64,000 bases of DNA from assembly GCF_024679245.1 (NCBI RefSeq), contig NC_090180.1, positions 12,842,007-12,906,006 on the forward strand, read 5' to 3'. The translations under genes were made by a program, and so were the position numbers. The stretch comes from Pseudorasbora parva (lineage: Eukaryota > Chordata > Actinopteri > Cypriniformes > Gobionidae). The notes beneath the pieces were generated by a model that worked only from the letters and a program-made list of their open reading frames with translations, searched no databases and was not told where the DNA came from. This document shows positions 45,966 to 57,370 of this stretch, one piece after another (within the stretch, counting starts at the first letter, position 1; each line of letters opens with the position of its first letter).

Positions 45966-47040
45966 TGTGAATGCAAGATACCATTTGTAGAAGCTGCATG
46001 AAATTTCTCTCGGTTTCAAATCTGAGACGACATGTTCCCTCAGTTTCAATGGCCATAATGCTGCTGGTCATAGTGTCCTTATATTATGACATTGGCCACT
46101 ATTGTAACAAAGAGAAAGCAAACGGCCATTGTTGGTCTAATTTGTGCTCCCTAAATATTATCTCACTCTATGTGACGCCTGAGCACGAGGACAACATGAC
46201 CTGTGTTTCCACAATAGCAATGAATCTGTTGTGTTTTATGATCTATCACTGCTTTCACTCATTTATCACCTACACAGAGGTGGGAGTCTGTGTTGCACGC
46301 ACACACATAGCAGAAGATGGAGTGTATGGGACAGCTTTTTTGCAGCAGGGAGTTAACCCTGATATTATTTTTAGCTACAGCAACAAGGGAGTGTGTCCAA
46401 AAACATGTAGATGAGCCTTTTCTCCTCTGGTTCTCTCTAACCTTACATCTTCAGCTCGTTTGCAACATCAACAAAAATACAGTATAAAACACAAAGCAAT
46501 GCAACAATCTCTCCCTTCGTCCATTTACTGTACCATGCAAACCTGTTCGGCATTGTAATTTGTACTTAGGCTTCACAACATAATTCTGTCCACAAATCTA
46601 CCTATTAATAATCCGTGTTTAGCATAACACATTAATCTTGGTAATTAAAACAAAATGTTCAATTACTCTACATCTATTCTAATTGTTTTGAGGAGGGGCC
46701 ACAAGTACAAGGATGTTCTTGCAAGATTTTAAAGATCAATTATGACTACTAAAGTGGGACAAACAAGCACCTAAGAGACGTTGGTACTTCTGAAGTCTAG
46801 CAAATATTAAATCATTTCAAGGAATGCTGAAAAATCTCAAAGGAAAGACTTTGCATTATAAATAAACTTAATTGCTTTTTCATCAGATTCGAATAGAGCG
46901 TTCTATTTAAAATGTTAATGATTCCTAGTATTTGGATTCCGAATGCCACTATAAACATTTAGCAAAATCAAATGAAAATAAATGTGACTTTCAGTCCAAG
47001 TGTTAGCTTACACTTGTGTATTAAAACGTTAACTTATAGC
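45966..47040. other. Repeat-free intron stretch, candidate conserved noncoding DNA
   Basis: A 147-codon frame at 45971-46414 is not recognised and lacks clear splice sites. 46560-46900 has clustered TAAT-type cores (GTAATTAAAACAAAATG, ATAAACTTAATTGC). I would treat the region as noncoding until shown otherwise. Confidence 0.35.
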
Positions 47041-47043
47041 AGG

Positions 47044-47072
47044 TATATATATACACACATACATATATACAC

Positions 47073-47105
<33 letters not shown>

Positions 47106-47134
47106 TATATATATACACACACATATATATATAT

Positions 47135-47199
<65 letters not shown>

Positions 47200-47210
47200 T
47201 ATGAATATAT
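47044..47210. repeat. (TA)n/(CA)n microsatellite
   Basis: Alternating TATATA and ACACAC runs, followed by (ATA)n to about 47235. Confidence 0.95.
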
Positions 47211-47235
47211 ATATATAATAATAATAATAATAATA

Positions 47236-48105
47236 GATTTTTTTTATAATGCACTTTTCATTCCGAAGAATCTCAAAGTGCAACAGGGGGGGGGGGGGGA
47301 GAGAATAACAAAAAATGAATAACAAGTAAAAATATAGAATACTACAAACAGTCAACCAACACAGAAAACAGAACAGAAACAGAGCTGATGGTGAACAGAA
47401 ACAGAGCTGATGGTGGACAGAAAACAGCTGATGGTGGAAGTCTCTGTTAGCTCCGCAGCACACTGTGGTCCACTCCATGTTTCAGATTTCTCCCAGCGGC
47501 AGTGTCCCGATGACATCGCCGAGGCACGACAGCTGAAGACCAGATGATGGGTCTTCTTCATGATGATTCAAACGATGGGGATCGCTGCAGCACCATGCAG
47601 GAGGCAGAACATTCCTCCGGGCACTTCTGTGGACACACCGGGGCCGGCGCAGATCTCCAAGCCGCTCCACGGTCGCAATGCAGGACGGAACAGCGGCGCA
47701 GCCGAGAAGCAGAACTTCCCAACATCATGCCGGACGCCGACGACGAGAGCTCGGATGACGCTAGCCCGGTGCAAACTTCAGCCACCATGCAGCTTAAGCC
47801 CAAGGGAGACCACCAGTGAGCACCCGCGGCGAGAAACATCAAATGTCCTCCAAACCAGAAACCAACCGCAGCAATTCAAACGTAAACATTAGAGAAGCGG
47901 TTGAAAACGGCGAAACGACGAACAACGACCTCTCAGTGGCTGCCAGCAATCAGCAACAGTCCCAATTGTAGCTCTGACTGTTAGACTAGTCACAAACATA
48001 AGGACATAAAATAAAATGTAAATCTAATAGTACATTAACATGATTTGTTGTGGGTGGAGAAGCGGCGAACAGACAACGCCAGCGTCCTCTCCCCCACGTT
48101 GCCTA
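47236..48105. other. GC-rich, CpG-bearing block in AT-rich intron, probably a repeat
   Basis: 47290-47299 is a G run. 47375-47435 has a short direct repeat (AACAGAAACAGAGCTGATGG). 47450-47900 is GC-rich with open frames on both strands (for example 47544-47819 and 47558-47842); none is recognised, and opposing frames of equal length suggest composition rather than coding. It may be part of an unrecognised retroelement. Confidence 0.4.
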
Positions 48106-48107
48106 GT

Positions 48108-48139
48108 GTATATATATATATATATATATACACATATGC

Positions 48140-48204
<65 letters not shown>

Positions 48205-48230
48205 TGCATATACATATACATATATATATA
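48108..48230. repeat. (TA)n microsatellite with CATATG interruptions
   Basis: TATATA runs broken by ACATATGCATATACA on both sides, roughly mirror-symmetric. It abuts the Tc1 terminal repeat. Confidence 0.9.
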
Positions 48231-49655
48231 CACACTTCTGAACAAAATCTTAAGACCAGGGAATGTATTGCAAGTTTTACACATTTCGCACTTGTGGATC
48301 ATAACCGGGTTGTAAGTGCTGCTTCAAAATGCCAAAAGAAGAAACAGGAGCAGGAGACAAAAAATAGAGAGTAGGCAATTTATTGAAAACTGCATTTAAA
48401 CTCAAACAGGCCGTTCATCAGTTGATCAAAAGTTTAAGACCATTGCCATCAGGAGATCTTGACAGTATGACTGCTTGAAGGACAATGACATGAAAGCCAT
48501 ATTTTTGTGCAGATTTGAACTTTTTATGGCTAAGGCAAAAAGGCTTTCTCTCTTTGAACGTGGCAGGATTGTTAGGCTGCACGAGCAAGGCCTTTCGCAA
48601 CGTGCCATCGCTGCTGAGGTTGGACGCAGTAAAACAGTCATTTTACATTTCTTAAAAAATCCTGAGAGTTATGGGACAAAGTCAAGTGGTAGACCCAAAA
48701 AGATTTCACCTGCACTGAGCCGCAGGATCCGAGGGGTTGTCCGTGAAGACACAGGTCTTCAGTAAGGCCCTTACTGATGCTGACTGCTACCCGATAACCA
48801 TAAGACGTCATCTGCTAGAGAAGGGCTTCAAGAACAAAAAACGTCTTCAAAGGCCACGTCTCCTCCCACGACACAAACTTGCCCGTTTAGAATTTGCAAG
48901 GGAGCACCAAACATGGGACATTGAAAAGTGGAAGAATGTTTTATTCTCTGACGACAAAAAAATTAACCTGGACGGTCCTGATGGCTTCCAACGTTACTGG
49001 CATGACAAGGAGATCCCACCTGAGATGTTTTCTACGCAGCACAGTGGGGGAGGCTCCATCATGATCTGGGGTGCTTTTTCCTTCAATGGGAAAATGGAGC
49101 TTCAGGTTGTGCAGGGGCGTCAAACGGCGACTGGCTATGTGGATCTGTTGCAGCGGGCATCCCTCTTGACCGAGGGCCCCCGTCTGTGCGGTAATTACCA
49201 GGTCTTTCAACAGGACAAGCTGCAATTCACAATGCCCGCCTGACGAAGGACTTCTTCCAGGAGAATAACGTTGCTCTTTTGGACCATCCTGTGTGTTCCC
49301 CTGATCTAAATCCCATTGAGAAAATTTGGGGATGGCAAGGGAAGTTTACAAAAATGGATGTCAGTTCCAGACCGTGGAAGCCCTTCGTGAAGCCATCTTC
49401 ACCACATGGAGCAACGTTCCCACCAGCCTCCTGGAAACAGTCGCATCAAGCATGCCGAAACGAGTTTTTGAAGTGATCAAAAAGAACGGTTGGGCTACTC
49501 ACTACTGAGTCCTTTTTTGACACGTTTAGTACTGTTGTGCGTTTATTTTTGGGCTATGGTCTTAAACTTTTGATCAGCTGATGAACAGCCTGTTTGAGAT
49601 TTGTTGTCTCTTGCTCCTGTTTCTTCTTTTGGCATTTTGAAGCAGCACTCTTTAA
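48231..49655 (+). mobile_element. Tc1-like element with long inverted arms, plus strand
   Basis: The left arm (48320-48445: GTGCTGCTTCAAAATGCCAA, AAGAAACAGGAGCAGGAGAC, CAGTTGATCAAAAGTTTAAG) is matched by the complement of 49555-49655 (CTTAAACTTTTGATCAGCTG, CTCCTGTTTCTTCTTTTGGC, GAAGCAGCAC). The left outer end has GAACAAAATCTTAAGACCAG; the right arm stops short at about 49655, so the outer right end is missing. Confidence 0.8.
48528..49508 (+). pseudogene. Tc1-like transposase, three frameshifts
   Basis: The start is MAKAKRLSLFERGRIVRLHE with the helix-turn-helix LSQRAIAAEVGRSKTVILHF. A frame change near 48760 leads to [20 protein letters not shown], then [15 protein letters not shown] (first Asp), [11 protein letters not shown] and VFQQDK (second Asp). 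One base seems lost at about 49218, turning the next codons out of phase; the following frame carries CSPDLNPIEKIW (Glu). A third change near 49330 leads to AREVYKNGCQFQTVEALREA and the end KNGWATHY (stop at 49506-49508). The order and length are typical of fish Tc1. Catalytic residues are present but split over three frames. Confidence 0.9.
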
Positions 49656-50072
49656 ATGAATCACTAACACTAAACTGTAGGGATGGGAAGATTAACCAAT
49701 ATGTATCGATATACGCGGTCATGCTGTGTCACAAAAGTAGCAAACGTCACAAACGTAGCACGATGTGAGTGCATCGGTAGAGCAGCAGAGGATGAATGAA
49801 ATTTTGGAAGCAAATCGAGATGCATCGGTTTTTCCGAGATACAGCTTATTCTTTTAATACAGAATTTATTTATTTATTTATTTATTACACAACTAGTGTT
49901 ATCAACCTGTTTTTTGCGCATAATTTAATTGACATACATAAAGTAGGCCTAAGCAAAGGAATTGCAGATGTGTGTACACTACACCTCAATGTAACAGCTG
50001 CGTGGATGAAGCCAGTGATGCGCCCAAAGGTAGCCTAGTTGTCAGGAAGCGCGAGGAGTAAGCAAAACAAAC

Positions 50073-51132
50073 ATGTCGGACGCAGAGATAATTTATCCCA
50101 GGGCTGGGCGGTATATACAGTTTGTACAATATGTCTAAATATTTTGAAGAGATGATACGGAATGAGGCAATACCGTGTTAAAGCAGCATAGTTTAAGGCA
50201 GCTTGCCCTGTCAGACGCTATGAGAGAACTAGGCTACTTGTGCTGGCAGACAGATACATATTTGCGGTGTTTAATGCGTTTGACATGTGGTGCCTTCCTT
50301 AGTGCATAACTTACACTTCACAGGTATATTCTCCATTTGAAAACGTTAGAAATTCCAGAAAATATGTCCATTTTGATGTCAGGAGAGGACGAGCCTTCTA
50401 AAAGTAGGCTAAATATGAAAAAGCACCGTCGCGTGCATGCGCGGAAAACAGATGGAGCGCAATAGAATTGGAACGGAATAATTGTGAATCAAATATTCAT
50501 GTTTCTAAAATATTTGTTGTTGGACAATAAATGTGCCATATGTGGAATTTTAGACCTACAAGTAAGTATATTTTTATGAAACTGACCATTATAACGGGGT
50601 AATGTAAATATAGGCATGTTTTGCATTTTTGTTTAGTGAACTTAAAAACAAAATTATTAATTTTGTTTTTAGATTGTAAACCCCCAATTTGGACATAATA
50701 TATTGCCTGCATTACATTCACTGTATTTGTTTATAGTCTTCAATATCAACATTGTTTTTAGGACATCACTGGGCAGGATGTGAAATACAAATCTGTATAC
50801 ATTTTTTTAAAATAGTAATTTTATTACCATCCAAATAGAAAAACTTAGAAAGTATCGGGATATATACCAAAAATTACTGGTATTCAAGCCATTCAACCAA
50901 AAAATACTGAGATATAATTTTTTGGCCATATCGCCAGCCCTAATTTTTCCTCCACTGAATTTTAAATCTAAAGTTTGGGAACAAGAAAGATGGACGACTT
51001 CACCAGACAAATTTGTAATATGTGCCATGCCTCTGTAAAATACACAGGCAGTATGATTAATCTGATACCTGACTTGAAGCGGCGCCATGGTGTTGTTGTG
51101 GAAGCGTCTGCAATGTGCCCCTCCATCCCCTG
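50073..51132 (+). pseudogene. hAT transposase N-terminus (BED zinc finger), split by a MITE
   Basis: ATG at 50073 opens MSDAEIIYP, which is cut by the MITE at 50099-50942. After it, at 50987-51132, one frame reads DDFTRQICNMCHASVKYTGS, then MINLIPDLKRRHGVVVEASA and a stop. The pattern C-x2-C with a closing KRRHG is a BED finger; the first zinc-binding His expected in the NLxxHL part is Asp here (NLIPDL). No DDE domain remains. Confidence 0.75.
50099..50942. mobile_element. hAT-like MITE inside the BED exon
   Basis: The left end CCAGGGCTGGGCGGTATA and the right end ATATCGCCAGCCCT are inverted. Flanks AATTTATC and AATTTTTC agree at 7 of 8 positions, suggesting an 8-bp duplication. The interior is AT-rich, without a transposase. 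Confidence 0.7.
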
Positions 51133-51516
51133 CCTCCAGCTCTGACTCACCTGTAGCTACCAGCTCCAAAAGTAGTGATAAAAGTTCTGAACGTTTTTTT
51201 CATGTTGTGCTTGCTAACAGTTCCGCGTGCTCTATGGCAATAACGTCTCGGTTACGTATGTAACCCTCGTTCCCTGAAGGAGGGAACGGAGACGTACGTC
51301 AGAACTGAACCGACGAATGGGATCTTACTTTAGAGACCAATCCTACTTCGAGCATCTAACAACGAGCCAATGAAATTTGGCATGCGATCACGCATTCCAC
51401 GCTCCGCCCCGCAGCGCGGGTATAAATAGGAAGTGGAATGGTAGATCAGCGCTTTTTCTGCTGAGGAGCCGAAAGGTGACCGGACTCCCAGCGGAAGCAC
51501 AGCATCTGGCGACGGG

Positions 51517-51629
51517 ACGTACGTCTCCGTTCCCTCCTTCAGGGAATGAGGGTTACATACGTAACCGAGACGTTCCCTTTCAGTCGGTCACGTTCGACGT
51601 ACGTCAGAACTGAACCGACGAATGGGATC
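51517..51629. other. Internal complementary region of DIRS element 2
   Basis: 51517-51573 is complementary to the left edge 51242-51302 (GACGTACGTCTCCGTTCCCT onward). 51571-51629 is complementary to the right edge 57460-57520 (GTTCCCTTTCAGTCGGTCAC onward). They meet on one GTT. Confidence 0.9.
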
Positions 51630-52268
51630 CCTATGGAAAACGCCAGGATGCTGGCCCTTCCAGCGTCCTGCTTGAGCGCACTGCATCGTCTAGTATGGTA
51701 CGGAAGTCAGGGCTCCAAGCAGGGAGTACAGTCACTGCTGTTTCTGCAAGACCCACTCAGAATGACTATTGGATAACGCTGGGAAGCGTGCCTACCTCGT
51801 ATTTGAGAGAGAGGGTACGCTGCGGGGCCACGTCCTTCAGGGAAGGAGAGGTGGTAGAATACACATAAGGACTAACCTGGCAGGGTAGTGCAACATATGG
51901 CAGTCTCTGGGGTGGTTCCAGCCTGATTGAAGGGGGGAAAGAACACGCCCAGAGACGACAGAGCGGGCTCTGTCGAGGGAAAGACACGGGGCTAGCCCGA
52001 AGGGTAGCTGATACCGTGGAAGAATACACATATGGGGTTGCCGTGAGGGAACCGCTACATATGGAACCCAGCCTACAGCCACGTTTCACAAGCATACGGG
52101 TGCAGGCCTGGCGTCAGACGGTCCGCAACGTCTGACACCGGAGGGGTGACGGAGGAGCTCGACAGGGTTAGCCGGTTTCCCGGGGAACACAACTGGAGAC
52201 AATAGACGCACGTATCCGGCCCAGAGGGCGGGAGTGGCGTTTCGCAAGCCGACACTTAGAACGGGCAC

Positions 52269-54203
52269 TTAGCGCTCCTGGCCACTGGGGGCGAGGATGC
52301 GGGAAGATACCGGCTCTACACGTAAGCTATAGAATCTAGCAAACGTGTTAGGTGTCGCCCAGCCCGCAGCTCTACATATGTCTGTCAGCGAGGCGCCTTG
52401 AGCCAGCGCCCAGGAAGAAGCAACACTCCGAGTGGAGTGAGCTCTTACACCGAACGGGCAAGGCACGTCTTGGGACTGGTAGGCCAAGACTATAGCATCC
52501 ACTATCCAGTGGGCTAACCTCTGCTTGGAGACAGCCTTTCCCTTCTGCTGGCCTCCGTAACAGACGAAGAGTTGCTCTGAGGTCCGAAGGCTTTGGGTCC
52601 GGTCAACGTAAGCGCGAAGAGCGCGGACCGGACACAGCAAAGCCAGGGCTGGGTCTGCCTCCTCCGAAGGCAGCGCTTGCAGGTTCACCACCTGATCCCG
52701 GAAGGGAGTGGTAGGAACCTTGGGCACATATCCGGGCCGGGGTCTCAGGACAACGTGAGAGTTACCTGGCCCGAACTCTAGGCACGATTCGTTGACCGAA
52801 AGTGCATGCAGGTCCCCTACCCTCTTGATCGAGGCCAATGCCGTCAGGAGCACTGTCTTCATTGACAAGATTTTCAGCTCACAAGACGCCAAAGGCTCGA
52901 AGGGAGGGCTCTGAAGTGCTCGGAGCACTAGAGCTAAGTCCCAAGAGGGTATCGAGGATGGACGAGGAGGATTTAGTCTCCTCGCACCTCTGAGGAACCT
53001 GACGATTAGGTCGTGCTTCCCCACGGACTTACCTTCTACTACATCATGGTACGCTGCTATTGCTGCAGCATATACCTTGAGGGTGGAGGGAGACAGCCTT
53101 CTCTCCAACCCATCTTGCAGGAAGGAAAGCACGACACTGATCGAACACCTTCGGGGGTCTTCCCGGCGGGAAGCGCACCACTCAACGAACAGGTTCCACT
53201 TCAGCGCATAGAGGCGCCTCGTAGAGGGGGCTCTAGCTGAAGCGATGGTGTCTACGACAGCTTGTGGTAGTCCATCTAGAACCTCCGCGTCCCGTCCAGG
53301 GACCAGACATGAAGATTCCAGAGGTCTGGACGCGGGTGCCATAGTGTGCCCCGTCCCTGAGAAAGAAGGTCCTTCCTCAGGGGAATCGGCCAAGGAGGGG
53401 CTGTCGCGAGGAGTGTGAGTTCTGGGAACCAGGTCCGGTTGGGCCAATACGGCGCAACTAACAAGACCTGCTCCTCGTCCTCCCTGACCTTGCACAGAGT
53501 CTGTGCAAGAAGGCTCACTGGGGGAAACGCATACTTGCGTAGGTCCCGGGGCCAGCTGTGCGCCAGTGCATCTTTGCCGAGGGTACCCCCGGTCAGGGAA
53601 TAGTACCACTGGCAATGGGTCGAGTCCGGAGAGGCAAACAGGTCGACCTGTGCGGCTCCGAACTGGTCCCATATCAGCTGGACCGCCTGGGGGTGGAGTC
53701 GCCACTCTCCCGGAGGTGTCGGCTGACGAGAGAGCTCGTCGGCTGTCTGGTTCAGCACACCAGGGACATGAATGGCCCGAAGCGACCTCAGCTGCTTCTG
53801 ACTCCACAGGAGGAGGTGGCGGGCGAGTTGGAGCAAACAACGGGAGCGTAGACCACCCTGACGGTTGATGTACGCAACGGCCGTGGTGCTGTCCGTACGG
53901 ACCAGTACATGCTTGCCACGCAGCGGCCCCTTGAGGCGGCGGAGTGCCAGATGTACTGCCAGTAACTCGAGGCAATTGATATGCCAATGCAATTGCGGCC
54001 CCGTCCACAGACCAGCAACTGCATGCCCGTTGTACGTGGCCCCCCAGCCTGTGGTGGAGGCATCCGTGAATAGCACAGCATGCCTGGACACTTGTTCTAG
54101 GGGCATCCCGGCCCGGAGAAACGAAGTGCTGGACCACGGGCTGAAGGTTTGGCGGCAGTAAGGAGTCACTGGGACCCGGTACTGACCGCTCTGCCACGCC
54201 CAC
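52269..54203 (-). CDS. DIRS element 2 tyrosine recombinase (open frame; domain below about 53300)
   Basis: The recognisable domain begins near DGLPQAVVDTIASARAPSTR (about 53280 on the minus strand) and runs to the stop at 52269-52271. It shows LYALKWNLFVEWC, SPSTLKVYAAAI, the catalytic Arg in IKRVGDLHAL, His and Arg in RAHSTRS, and Tyr in ARFYSL. The frame has no stop across about 640 codons; its upstream 0.9 kb overlaps the RNase H frame, as in element 1. Catalytic residues are intact although the rest of the element is damaged, so the enzyme might still be made if transcribed. Confidence 0.85.
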   Translation of the reverse strand: MGVAERSVPGPSDSLLPPNLQPVVQHFVSPGRDAPRTSVQACCAIHGCLHHRLGGHVQRACSCWSVDGAAIALAYQLPRVTGSTSGTPPPQGAAAWQACTGPYGQHHGRCVHQPSGWSTLPLFAPTRPPPPPVESEAAEVASGHSCPWCAEPDSRRALSSADTSGRVATPPPGGPADMGPVRSRTGRPVCLSGLDPLPVVLFPDRGYPRQRCTGAQLAPGPTQVCVSPSEPSCTDSVQGQGGRGAGLVSCAVLAQPDLVPRTHTPRDSPSLADSPEEGPSFSGTGHTMAPASRPLESSCLVPGRDAEVLDGLPQAVVDTIASARAPSTRRLYALKWNLFVEWCASRREDPRRCSISVVLSFLQDGLERRLSPSTLKVYAAAIAAYHDVVEGKSVGKHDLIVRFLRGARRLNPPRPSSIPSWDLALVLRALQSPPFEPLASCELKILSMKTVLLTALASIKRVGDLHALSVNESCLEFGPGNSHVVLRPRPGYVPKVPTTPFRDQVVNLQALPSEEADPALALLCPVRALRAYVDRTQSLRTSEQLFVCYGGQQKGKAVSKQRLAHWIVDAIVLAYQSQDVPCPFGVRAHSTRSVASSWALAQGASLTDICRAAGWATPNTFARFYSLRVEPVSSRILAPSGQER

Positions 54204-55521
54204 CTCGGGACTCGGCCTTCGAGCCAGCGTTGAAGCGGTCTCATATGAAGCAATCCGAGCGGCGTGACCGCGGCTGCAGATGCCATATGCCCCAGGAGCC
54301 TCTGAAAGAATTCAGTGGGACCGCTGTCCTGCTCTTGAACATATTCAAGCAGTTCAACACCGACTGGACTCGCTCCTCGGTGAGGCGCGCCGTCCGGTTG
54401 ACCGAGTCCAGCTCCATACCGAGATAAGAGATCCTCTGTGTAGGACAGAGTTTGCTCTTCTCTCGGTTGACCCGAAGGCCCAACTGGCTGAGGTGACTGA
54501 GCACCAAGTCCCTGTGTTCGCACAACTGGTCCTTCGACTGGGCTAGGATCAGCCAACCGTCGAGGTAGTTGAGAATCCGAACGCCGCGTTCTCTGAGCGG
54601 AACAATGGCTGCCTCCGCGACCTTCGTAAAGACGCGGGGCGACAGGGACAGCCCGAAGGGCAGGACCTTGTACTGATATGCTTTCCCCTCGAACGCCAAA
54701 CGTAGGAACGGTCTGTGTTGAGGGAGAAAGACACACGGAAGTACGCATCCTTCAGGTCGATCGCTGCAAACCAATCCTGGGGACGGATGCATTGGAAATG
54801 CGTTTCTGCGTCAACATCCTGAACGGGAGCTTGTGCAGGGCCCGATTCAGAACTCGCAGGTCCAGGATTGGTCGTAACCCACCCCCTTCTTGGGCACAAT
54901 GAAGTAGGGGCTATAGAACCCCGTCTTCATATCGGCTGGAGGAACCGGCTCGATCGCGTCCTTCGCCAGTAGGACCTCGATCTCTGACCTCAAGACCTGA
55001 GCATCGCTGCTTCGCACGGAGGTGAAGAGGATGCCCCTGTACTTGGGCGGCCGGCGCGCGAACTGAATCGCGTAGCCGAGTCTGATGGTACGGATGAGCC
55101 AGCGAGACGGCCCGGGGAGACCTAGCCAGGCCCCCAGAGACCGTGCAAGCGGGACCAACCGCACCACAGACATGCCCGGGGTGGGGCAGCGAAGCGGAGT
55201 ACTCTGGCCCGACTCGGGAGGCCCGGAGGCGGCCCGAAGTGTTGCCTGAGCACTCCTGGTTTGGACAGAGAGTGGGTGAGAAGGCCCGGAGGCGTCCTCG
55301 GAGCCCACTCTGCTGCCCACTGCCCGGAGGCAGGGAAGTGAAGCACTCAGCCCCGACCCGGGAGGCCCGTGGGCGGCCCGGAGTGTTGACTGAGTGCTCA
55401 CGAGAGAGGAAGTGTGTGGGTGAGAAGGCCCGGGGGCGTCCTCGAGGCCCACACAACTGCCCCCTGGCGACGGGAGGGTAGGAAAGGAGTGACAAGGCCC
55501 GTGGGCGTCGCACACTGCCAA
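53276..55521 (-). pseudogene. DIRS element 2 RT/RNase H, frameshifted, YLDG active site
   Basis: On the minus strand, the RT opening (GYAIQFARRPPKYRGILFTS, GFYSPYFIVPKK) lies at 54880-55080. A frame change near 54880 destroys the LRPILDLR motif. DWFAAIDLKDAYFRV (first Asp) is in another frame at about 54760, and KAYQYKVLPFGLSLSPRVF with LNYLDGWLIL in a third (54541-54690). The expected YxDD is YLDG: the codon at 54556-54558 is GGT on the coding strand, one transition from an Asp codon. RNase H (53276-54300) is continuous and complete: FTDAS, CLELLAV, RTDST, NQTADELSR, followed by VDLFASPDS and YAFPP. The RT is inactive by sequence. Confidence 0.88.
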
Positions 55522-56170
55522 CCTGACCCTCTTGGGGCCCAGAGAGAGAGGAAACTGCTCTTAAAATGTGGGTACCGCTGGACTCCGGAGAGCCAGTGGC
55601 AGAACCGAAACCAGTCAGGGCCCCCCGGTCCTCCTCCGGGGGGGTGGGGGAGGGATGCGAACATCGTCTCCCCCGAGCAGCTCCTGTTCTCCCTAGCCGG
55701 CCCGTCTCAGGGCCGCGTCCCCTTGCGCTTGCCTGCCGGTTAGCGGGCCCTGGACGGGTTGGGCGTCCCTCGCGTCCGGCACCCTGCTCCTCCAGTGGAG
55801 GCTGCTGCTCGGCTCTAGCAGGGTGGAGGCGGACGCAGGAGGGGATGCCCTCGGCGACGAGCCGGCAGAGGCGCTGCGACCGACGACCGAGCAGCTGGTC
55901 GTCGGCACCCTGGTGCAACGCCTCCGTCTGCTCTTGGGCCACCAAGAACTGCTGGGCAAAGTTCTCGATGGTGCCGCCGAGGAGGCCAGCCCGACAGACA
56001 GGCTTTTCTTGCGCATATCTGTCAGGTTAGCCCCCTATTCCTGGACCACTAGTGTGGACATCGCCTGACCCAGGGAGCGTGCAGTGATTTTCGTCGCCCA
56101 TAGGGCGAGGTCCAACACCGCACGCAGTTCCTGCACAACCCCTGGGCTGGGACTACCCTCGTGCGTGCAG
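54911..56170 (-). pseudogene. DIRS element 2 gag-like remnant with 48-codon tandem repeats
   Basis: The frame at 54911-55945 starts MVAQEQTEALHQGADDQLLG and passes into a proline/arginine-rich region with repeated RPRAFSP and GRPRASRVG segments; the DNA period is 144 bp (marks at 55277 and 55421). A separate frame at 55693-56016 (MRKKSLSVGL) and a stop near 56040 show that the upstream part is frameshifted. The N-terminal cysteine cluster seen in element 1 was not found. A run of T (A on the coding strand) at 56202-56224 lies beyond the coding part. Confidence 0.6.
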
Positions 56171-56174
56171 GGCA

Positions 56175-57310
56175 GAGGGCAGTGAGAGAGGGAAAACAAT
56201 GATACTTTTTTTTTTTTTTTTTTTTCTCATTTTTGGCCCTTTTGACCCTCCATATTTCCCTCTCTCCGATGCAGCAATTGACATCTGTCCTCTGCCAGAG
56301 CCAAAAATGAAACGCTAGCCCTTTTTCTCTTTAGGACCAGCGATTCCACCTTCAACTACCAGCAGGCATGCGAGACAGTGAACGTGGCCGTCAGAACGGC
56401 ACACAGCGCACTGAGCGCTCAAGCCTCTAAGAAGGCAAGGCGAACAATGCCCTGACGTGGTCGTGTTCTCATGAGAGAATCCGTACCACCCACGAACAGA
56501 GTCTCAGCATGCTTTTGATGCGATAGAGGAGTGGGGGCCCGAGGGGATTTACCCGGCGGGGAATCCCCACTGTAATCCTCAGGCCACCAGCGCTTATCAG
56601 CCAAAGTAGCCCTTTTCCAGTAACACTAGAAATGAACTAGATCGGGGGATAGGCGAAGGGACTCGACCCCATCTGAGGTTTCATAGTCTCGACCGCTCAT
56701 CTAGAGCGCCGACTGACGCGCGCCGGTTGTCGTGACAACCACCGCTGTCAGCCGGCCGCTCGACGGCACACGGCGCGCTGAACACTCGAGCCCTTTATGA
56801 GAAGGGGGAGACGAACAACGCGCCGACGTGACCATGTTCTTTTACCAGAACATGAATCACCCACGATAGCAATCTCACATGCGCTCGTGGCCGTCAAGAG
56901 GACAGGAAACAGTTGCATACCAGGAATACACGGTTTGAATGACATCTTGAAAAAGACGCAGGGTCAAACCGCGTTGCTCTTTTGTGAATGGAAAGCTGCT
57001 CTTTTAGTGTGCTGAAGCACTCAGGGAGATGACCGCGGCTCCACACAGTTCGTTCTGCAAGCCTGTGTGAGCTCTCAGTGATGTGTATTTGTGTGTGTAA
57101 CGCCCAGCGAACCAACAGTTTGTATAGGAAACGCTCAGCGAACCAACAGTTTGTATGGGAAACGCTCAGCGAACCAACAAGCTCCTTTAGATCGCTTGAT
57201 CACTGATCAGACGGTCTCTCACTGACGCGCCGTATCACCCGCACTGGCAGACTCTCTCACTCAACACTCTTTGACTCATAGTCAGACACTCTTCGTAGGA
57301 AACAGTAAGC
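56175..57310 (-). other. 5-prime leader of DIRS element 2 with duplications
   Basis: Two related segments, about 56400-56515 and 56764-56880, share GGCACACAGCGC-type starts and CATGTTCT or CGTGTTCT cores, so the leader carries an old duplication with a period of about 365 bp. Three copies of AACGCTCAGCGAACCAACAG with TTTGTATRGGA lie at 57099-57177, period about 33 bp. No gag N-terminus is recognisable. Confidence 0.55.
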
Positions 57311-57357
57311 ACTGCTCGGCTCCGAAGTAGAAAAGCGCTGATCTACCATTCCACTTC

Positions 57358-57370
57358 CTATTTATACCCG
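57358..57370 (-). promoter_or_regulatory. TATA box in ITR of DIRS element 2
   Basis: GGGTATAAATAGG on the minus strand, upstream of gag. Because it is in the terminal repeat, the mirror copy lies at 51418-51430 on the plus strand. Use as a promoter is inferred. Confidence 0.5.

Noticed and set aside
45971..46414. 147-codon plus-strand frame with a hydrophobic stretch
   Set aside because: It is the longest unexplained frame in the intron, but it begins at the edge of the Tc1 terminal repeat and matches no family I know. A chance frame or conserved noncoding DNA is more likely.
47544..47892. Possible gene in the GC-rich block
   Set aside because: Frames of similar length are open on both strands, as expected from GC-rich composition, and none is recognisable.
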